Under the pieces are notes generated by a model, which did not search any database, was not told where the DNA came from, and was given only the letters and a program-made list of their open reading frames with translations. This document shows positions 59,292 to 64,000 of a stretch of 64,000 nt of DNA, piece by piece. The stretch lies in contig NC_010397.1 of NCBI RefSeq assembly GCF_000069185.1, forward strand, positions 1,550,001 through 1,614,000, read 5' to 3'. Position numbers and translations under genes: made by a program. Numbering within the stretch: the first letter of the stretch is position 1; each line of letters begins with the position of its first letter. Source of the DNA: Mycobacteroides abscessus ATCC 19977 (GTDB lineage: Bacteria > Actinomycetota > Actinomycetes > Mycobacteriales > Mycobacteriaceae).

Positions 59292-59362
59292 AGCGGGTGA
59301 CGGGAATCGAACCCGCGTAGCTAGTTTGGAAGACTAGGGCTCTACCATTGAGCTACACCCGC
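59292..59362 (-). tRNA. tRNA-Gly (TCC)
   Basis: A 71-nt tRNA on the minus strand with acceptor GCGGGTG/CACCCGC and anticodon TCC in loop TCTTCCAAA. CCA is not encoded. Confidence 0.94.
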
Positions 59363-59540
59363 ATGCGTGCGAGGTTGTCCCGTACGCGCTGATGAATGTA
59401 CAGCGCCGGGGCGGATCAAATCCAATTCATGAGCGAGGTCACGTCCTGCGATGAGCCGCTTTCGCGGAGAGCATGAGGTAGGCCGTAGGATCACCAGGTC
59501 TTGCACGGAGTCTTGGGCGAAGTGATGGACGCAGGTCCGA

Positions 59541-59614
59541 CGGGGTGTAGCGCAGCTTGGTAGCGCATCCGCTTTGGGAGCGGAGGGTCGCAGGTTCAAA
59601 TCCTGTCACCCCGA
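59541..59614 (+). tRNA. tRNA-Pro (TGG)
   Basis: A 74-nt tRNA with acceptor CGGGGTG/CACCCCG, anticodon TGG in loop CTTTGGGAG and a standard T-loop. It is divergent from tRNA-Gly and lies 66 nt upstream of tig. Confidence 0.95.
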
Positions 59615-59680
59615 CAGCACGACAGTATGAAAAAACGCAGGTCAGGATGGCCTGCCGCGAACTACAAAGGAGCACTGCAC

Positions 59681-61153
59681 GTGAAGAGCACCGTCGAAAA
59701 GCTGAGCCCGACCCGGGTTCGCATCAACGTCGAGGTTCCCTTCGCAGAGCTCGAACCAGATTTCTCCAAGGCCTACAAGGAGCTGGCGCAGCAGGTTCGC
59801 CTGCCCGGTTTCCGCCCCGGCAAGGCTCCCGCCAAGCTGCTTGAGGCCCGCGTCGGCCGTGCCGCCGTGCTGGAGCAGGTCGTCAACGCGGCCCTGCCGG
59901 CCCGCTACAGCGAGGCCGTCACCGCCTCCGACGTCAAGCCGCTGGGCCAGCCGGAGATCGAGGTCACCAAGATCGAGGACGGCCAGGAGCTGACATTCAC
60001 CGCTGAGGTGGATGTGCGCCCCGAGATCGAGCTGCCCGACCTGAGCGGAGTTGCCGTCACCGTCAAGCCCGTCACCGTCGAGGACTCCGAGGTCGAGGCC
60101 GAGCTGGACGCGCTGCGCGCCCGGTTCGGCACCCTTAAGGGCGTCGAGCGCGCCGCCGAGAACGGCGACTTCGTCTCGATCGATCTGTCGGCCACCGTTG
60201 ACGGCAAGGAGGTCGAGGAGGCGGCGACCACCGGTCTGTCGCACGAGATCGGCTCCGGACAGCTGATCGACGGCCTGGATGAGGCCATCATCGGGCTGAA
60301 GGCCGGCGAGGAGAAGGTGTTCACCACCAAGTTGGCCGCCGGCGAGTTCGCCGGCCAGGAGGCTGAGGTCACCGTCAAGGTCGGCTCCATCAAGGAGCGC
60401 GAGCTGCCGGACGCCGACGACGACTTTGCACAGCTGGCAAGCGAATTCGACACCATCGGCGAGCTCAAGGACAGCCTCACCGAGCAGGTGAAGGGCCGCA
60501 AGCGCATCGCGCAGGCCGACGAGATCCGCGACGAGACCATCACCGCGCTGCTCGACAAGATCGAGATCCCGGTGCCGGAGAAGATCCTCGAGGAGCAGAT
60601 CGGCAACAACCTGCATGAGGCCGTCCACGGCCTGGACCACAACGAGGAGCGTCTCAACGAGCTGCTTCAGGAGCAGGGCAGCTCGCGCGAGGAGTTCGAC
60701 AAGGACATGCGTGAGTCCGCGACCAAGTCCATCAAGACCGAGCTGCTGCTGGACGTGATCGCCGACAAGTTCGACATCAACGTCGACCAGCAGGACCTCA
60801 CCGAGCGCCTGGTGCTCATGTCGCGCCAGTACGGCATCGAGCCACAGCAGCTGGTGCAGTACCTGACACAGCAGCAGCAGCTGCCCGGCCTCTACGTCGA
60901 CGTGCGTCGCGGCAAGGCCATCGCCGAGGTCATCCGGCAGGCCAAGGTGACCGACTCCACCGGCGCCGACGTGGACGTCGACGCCGTGCTGGGACCGCGC
61001 CGCGGCGGAGCCGACGAGGCCGGCGCTGAGGCAGAGGCGGCCGAGGAGAAGCCGGCGAAGGCCAAGAAGAGCGCGGACAGCGAGAAAACAGACAAGTCCG
61101 AGAAGGCCGAGAAGAAGTCCAAGAAGAAGAGCAAGGACGACGACGCCGAGTAG
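59681..61153 (+). CDS. tig: trigger factor
   Basis: A 490-residue ribosome-associated chaperone. The N-terminal ribosome-binding domain has [17 protein letters not shown], a central FKBP-type prolyl isomerase domain spans about residues 155-240, and the C-terminal chaperone domain follows. The tail is Lys/Glu-rich and about 25 residues longer than in M. tuberculosis (466 aa). GTG 59681 follows AAAGGAG. It lies upstream of the clp genes, as in Rv2462c-Rv2457c. Confidence 0.96.
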   Translation: MKSTVEKLSPTRVRINVEVPFAELEPDFSKAYKELAQQVRLPGFRPGKAPAKLLEARVGRAAVLEQVVNAALPARYSEAVTASDVKPLGQPEIEVTKIEDGQELTFTAEVDVRPEIELPDLSGVAVTVKPVTVEDSEVEAELDALRARFGTLKGVERAAENGDFVSIDLSATVDGKEVEEAATTGLSHEIGSGQLIDGLDEAIIGLKAGEEKVFTTKLAAGEFAGQEAEVTVKVGSIKERELPDADDDFAQLASEFDTIGELKDSLTEQVKGRKRIAQADEIRDETITALLDKIEIPVPEKILEEQIGNNLHEAVHGLDHNEERLNELLQEQGSSREEFDKDMRESATKSIKTELLLDVIADKFDINVDQQDLTERLVLMSRQYGIEPQQLVQYLTQQQQLPGLYVDVRRGKAIAEVIRQAKVTDSTGADVDVDAVLGPRRGGADEAGAEAEAAEEKPAKAKKSADSEKTDKSEKAEKKSKKKSKDDDAE

Positions 61154-61195
61154 TGCGCGTCACGCGGCGATGAGAGTCTCGCGCGAAGAGCATCA

Positions 61196-61206
61196 CGCTC
61201 TGAGCG
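61196..61206. promoter_or_regulatory. ClgR-type operator
   Basis: CGCTCTGAGCG fits CGC-N5-GCG; on the minus strand the centre also matches the actinobacterial ClgR consensus. It lies about 120 nt upstream of clpP1, where ClgR activates clpP genes in related actinobacteria. Confidence 0.5.
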
Positions 61207-61327
61207 AACTCGCCCGTGGCGGGGAGTGCGCAGCAGCCGATGTTGGTTAATGTCGGCAGTACGCAAGATGGTTCTCAAGATTGGTTTCAAGCGAACCCCG
61301 AAGAGCTAGACGAAGGCAGGTTGCACA

Positions 61328-61930
61328 GTGACTGAAATGCGTTCGGCGACAGCCGGGCTCAACCTGATCGACTCGGTGTATGAGCGCCTGCTCTCCGAGC
61401 GCATCATTTTCCTGGGTCAGCAGGTGGACGACGACATCGCCAACAAGCTGTGCGCGCAGATTCTGCTGCTGACGGCGGAGGACCCCACCAAGGACATCCA
61501 CCTGTACATCAACTCTCCGGGTGGATCGATCAGCGCGGGCATGGCGATCTTCGACACCATGCAGCTCTCGGAGTGCGATATCGCCACCTACGCGATGGGC
61601 ATGGCCGCATCGATGGGTGAGTTCCTGCTTGCCGCCGGAACCAAGGGCAAGCGCCACGCGTTGCCGCACGCCCGCATCCTGATGCACCAGCCGCTCGGTG
61701 GTGTCACCGGTAGCGCCTCGGACATCGCCATCCAGGCCGAGCAGTTCCAGGTGATCAAGAAGGAAATGTTCCGTCTCAACGCCGAATTCACCGGCAAGAG
61801 CATCGAACAGATCGAGCAGGACTCGGACCGCGATCGCTGGTTCACCGCTCCCGAGGCACTCGAGTACGGGTTCGTCGACAAGATCATCACCCGCGGCAAT
61901 CTGAACGGCAGCAAGGGAGCCTCCAAGTGA
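61328..61930 (+). CDS. clpP1: ATP-dependent Clp protease proteolytic subunit 1
   Basis: A 200-residue serine protease subunit. The catalytic Ser95 (GMAASMGEF) and His120 ([12 protein letters not shown]) are present, with Asp near residue 170 completing the triad. In mycobacteria ClpP1 and ClpP2 form a mixed essential tetradecamer with ClpX or ClpC1. GTG 61328 was chosen; ATG 61337 is an alternative. Its stop region overlaps the clpP2 start by 4 nt (GTGA). Confidence 0.97.
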   Translation: MTEMRSATAGLNLIDSVYERLLSERIIFLGQQVDDDIANKLCAQILLLTAEDPTKDIHLYINSPGGSISAGMAIFDTMQLSECDIATYAMGMAASMGEFLLAAGTKGKRHALPHARILMHQPLGGVTGSASDIAIQAEQFQVIKKEMFRLNAEFTGKSIEQIEQDSDRDRWFTAPEALEYGFVDKIITRGNLNGSKGASK

Positions 61931-62580
61931 TCTCGAAGCACCTCAACCCGGAACTTGCCCCGCAGGCCCGGTACATCCTGCCCTCGTTCATCGAGCACTC
62001 GAGCTTCGGTGTCAAGGAGTCGAACCCCTACAACAAGCTGTTCGAGGAGCGCATCATCTTCCTCGGCGTGCAGGTCGACGACGCCTCGGCCAACGACATC
62101 ATGGCCCAGCTGCTGGTGCTGGAGTCGCTGGATCCCGACCGCGAGATCACCATGTACATCAACTCCCCGGGTGGCTCGTTCACCTCGTTGATGGCGATCT
62201 ACGACACCATGCAGTACGTCCGCTCCGACATCCGCACCGTGGTGCTGGGTCAGGCCGCGTCCGCGGCTGCGGTGCTGCTCGCTGCCGGCACCCCGGGCAA
62301 GCGGATGGCTCTGCCGAACGCACGCGTGCTCATCCACCAGCCCGCACTGTCCGGTGTCATCCAGGGGCAGTTCACCGACCTGGAGATCCAGGCCGCCGAG
62401 ATCGAGCGCATGCGCGTGCTGCAGGAGACCACGCTGGCCCGCCACACCGGCAGGCCGGCCGAGGAAATCCGCAAGGACACCGACCGCGACAAGATCTTCA
62501 CGGCCGAGGAGGCCAAGGAGTACGGGATCATCGATGTCGTGCTGGAGTACCGCAAGCTCTCCGCTCAGACAGCTTCGTAG
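61927..62580 (+). CDS. clpP2: ATP-dependent Clp protease proteolytic subunit 2
   Basis: A 217-residue ClpP paralogue with Ser112 ([11 protein letters not shown]) and His137 (LIHQPALSG). It has a longer N-terminal segment than ClpP1, including [16 protein letters not shown]. It pairs with ClpP1 in the active protease. The GTG overlaps the clpP1 stop, so the two are translationally coupled. A small hairpin (62615-62629) follows. Confidence 0.97.
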   Translation: MISKHLNPELAPQARYILPSFIEHSSFGVKESNPYNKLFEERIIFLGVQVDDASANDIMAQLLVLESLDPDREITMYINSPGGSFTSLMAIYDTMQYVRSDIRTVVLGQAASAAAVLLAAGTPGKRMALPNARVLIHQPALSGVIQGQFTDLEIQAAEIERMRVLQETTLARHTGRPAEEIRKDTDRDKIFTAEEAKEYGIIDVVLEYRKLSAQTAS

Positions 62581-62614
62581 CTGCCGGACGCGAGCCCGGA
62601 TAACAGTTGCAACA

Positions 62615-62629
62615 CACCGGTCTCCGGTG
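62615..62629 (+). terminator. weak hairpin after clpP2
   Basis: CACCGG-TCT-CCGGTG forms a 6-bp stem 34 nt after the clpP2 stop. It could attenuate transcription into clpX, but it is short. Confidence 0.35.
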
Positions 62630-62821
62630 CGCGTCATCCGGGGCTGCAGTCGGTGTGAGGCGATATGTTCTCCAGCACGGCAGCGCGTAAATGCCGTCGG
62701 TGCGATTCGCTTTATCGGTCGCGGTGCGGCCGATATTGCGGGTAGCGTCGGGACCAACAGGTCAGAGGACGTGTTGACACCACGATCCACCACCGCGTGA
62801 CAGGAAGTAGGACTGGCCACC

Positions 62822-64000
62822 ATGGCACGTATCGGAGACGGCGGCGACCTGCTGAAATGCTCGTTCTGCGGAAAGAGCCAGAAGCAGGTCAAGAAGCTCA
62901 TCGCCGGCCCCGGCGTGTACATCTGCGATGAATGCATCGACCTCTGCAACGAGATCATCGAAGAGGAGTTGGCCGACGCCGACGACGTCAAGCTTGATGA
63001 ACTGCCCAAGCCCGCAGAGATCCGCGACTTCCTGGAGAACTACGTCATCGGCCAGGACACCGCGAAGAAGACGCTGGCTGTCGCCGTCTACAACCACTAC
63101 AAGCGCATCCAGGCCGGGGACAAGGCTCGCGACGCCCGCGGCGAGACCGTTGAACTGGCCAAGTCCAATATCTTGATGCTCGGCCCGACCGGCTGCGGCA
63201 AGACCTACCTGGCGCAGACGCTCGCCAAGATGCTCAACGTGCCGTTCGCGATCGCAGATGCCACCGCGCTGACCGAGGCCGGATATGTCGGCGAGGATGT
63301 GGAGAACATTCTCCTCAAGCTGATTCAGGCCGCCGACTACGACGTGAAGCGTGCCGAGACCGGCATCATCTACATCGACGAGGTCGACAAGATCGCCCGC
63401 AAGAGCGAGAACCCGTCCATCACCCGCGATGTCTCCGGTGAGGGCGTACAGCAGGCGTTGCTGAAGATCCTGGAAGGCACGCAGGCCTCGGTGCCCCCGC
63501 AGGGTGGCCGCAAGCACCCGCATCAGGAGTTCATCCAGATCGACACCACCAACGTGCTCTTCATCGTGGCGGGCGCATTCGCAGGCCTGGAGAAGATCGT
63601 TTCGGATCGTGTCGGCAAGCGCGGCCTGGGCTTCGGCGCCGAGGTCAAGTCCAAGGCCGACATCGACACCACCGACCACTTCGCAGAGGTCATGCCCGAG
63701 GATCTGATCAAGTTCGGGCTCATCCCCGAGTTCATCGGCCGTCTGCCGATCGTCGCCTCGGTGACCAACCTTGATCGCGAGTCGCTCATCAAGATTCTGT
63801 CCGAGCCGAAGAACGCGTTGGTGAAGCAGTACACCCGCCTCTTCGAGATGGACGGGGTCGAGCTGGAATTCAGCCAGGACGCGCTGGAGGCCATCGCCGA
63901 TCAGGCCATCCACCGTGGCACCGGTGCCCGCGGTCTGCGCGCCATCATGGAGGAAGTCTTGCAGCCGGTGATGTACGACATCCCGAGCCGCGACGATGTC
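62822..64000 (+). CDS. clpX: Clp protease ATP-binding subunit ClpX (partial, runs off the right edge)
   Basis: The first 393 codons of an AAA+ unfoldase. The N-terminal zinc-binding domain has CSFCGK and CDECIDLC (Cys13, Cys16, Cys35, Cys38). Walker A GPTGCGKT begins at residue 121, with Walker [10 protein letters not shown], and the ring-loop segment GYVGEDVEN follows the sensor elements. It recognises substrates and feeds them to ClpP1P2. The ATG at 62822 follows GGAAG. No stop is reached; family length suggests about 30 residues remain outside the window. Confidence 0.97.
   Translation, partial: MARIGDGGDLLKCSFCGKSQKQVKKLIAGPGVYICDECIDLCNEIIEEELADADDVKLDELPKPAEIRDFLENYVIGQDTAKKTLAVAVYNHYKRIQAGDKARDARGETVELAKSNILMLGPTGCGKTYLAQTLAKMLNVPFAIADATALTEAGYVGEDVENILLKLIQAADYDVKRAETGIIYIDEVDKIARKSENPSITRDVSGEGVQQALLKILEGTQASVPPQGGRKHPHQEFIQIDTTNVLFIVAGAFAGLEKIVSDRVGKRGLGFGAEVKSKADIDTTDHFAEVMPEDLIKFGLIPEFIGRLPIVASVTNLDRESLIKILSEPKNALVKQYTRLFEMDGVELEFSQDALEAIADQAIHRGTGARGLRAIMEEVLQPVMYDIPSRDDV

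Overview
The window is about 64 kb of high-GC actinobacterial chromosome. Gene content and order point to a rapidly growing mycobacterium, most likely the Mycobacteroides abscessus/chelonae group; the species assignment is inference. The right-hand part runs parallel to the M. tuberculosis Rv2478c-Rv2457c block: SSB-like protein, EttA, the large NAD-glutamate dehydrogenase, a thioesterase, alpha-glucosidase, truncated haemoglobin O, an HNH protein, PepN, mycoredoxin-2, RpiB, Nei, trigger factor, ClpP1, ClpP2 and ClpX. The left part matches Rv2518c-Rv2507: L,D-transpeptidase, oligoribonuclease, HerA-like ATPase, SDR, MFS and an MmpS-like protein. Many starts are GTG with a TANNNT -10 box 6-8 nt upstream, the usual mycobacterial leaderless arrangement.

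Layout. 1-10.3 kb: tRNA-Lys, the lipoprotein L,D-transpeptidase, a DivIVA-like coiled-coil protein, tRNA-His, orn, a HerA-like ATPase, a diiron protein with a divergent TetR regulator, SDR, MFS transporter and an MmpS-like membrane protein. 10.3-15.2 kb: dicarboxylate symporter, a LysB-like serine esterase, an APC permease and a small secreted protein. 15.2-20.2 kb: a minus-strand operon of sulfatase, Stf0-type sulfotransferase, CysD and CysNC, which joins sulfate activation to sulfate transfer. 20.3-27.8 kb: AAA ATPase, Tex, a lipoprotein, a carotenoid-synthesis-like membrane protein with a divergent TetR, a secreted protein, and the cAMP-dependent acetyltransferase Pat.

27.8-32.57 kb is the accessory island. 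A 1,167-residue membrane-anchored, Gln-rich protein ends in a DNA/RNA non-specific endonuclease domain, and the next gene is an AT-richer SMI1/KNR4 (SUKH) immunity gene. The island abuts the 3' end of a tRNA-Arg gene, and a decayed copy of that tRNA end lies at its other boundary. This is the strongest candidate for an undescribed system.

32.6-49.2 kb returns to core genes: CopD/CtaG fusion, AtzF-type allophanate hydrolase, SSB, EttA, Gdh, thioesterase, pirin, alpha-glucosidase, GlbO, HNH and DUF5130. At 49.22-50.20 kb a DUF559/Vsr-like nuclease gene sits between two 54-55 bp hairpins that are inverted copies of each other, which looks like a small nuclease-bearing mobile unit. 50.2-64 kb holds PepN, mycoredoxin-2 with a SigH-type promoter, an M48 protease, RpiB, Nei, TetR regulators, an antigen-85-type mycolyltransferase facing a TetR gene across three operator copies, tRNA-Gly, tRNA-Pro, trigger factor, the clpP1-clpP2 operon with a candidate ClgR box, and clpX, which runs off the right edge.

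Mobile DNA is otherwise scarce: no insertion sequence, prophage or CRISPR array is visible.
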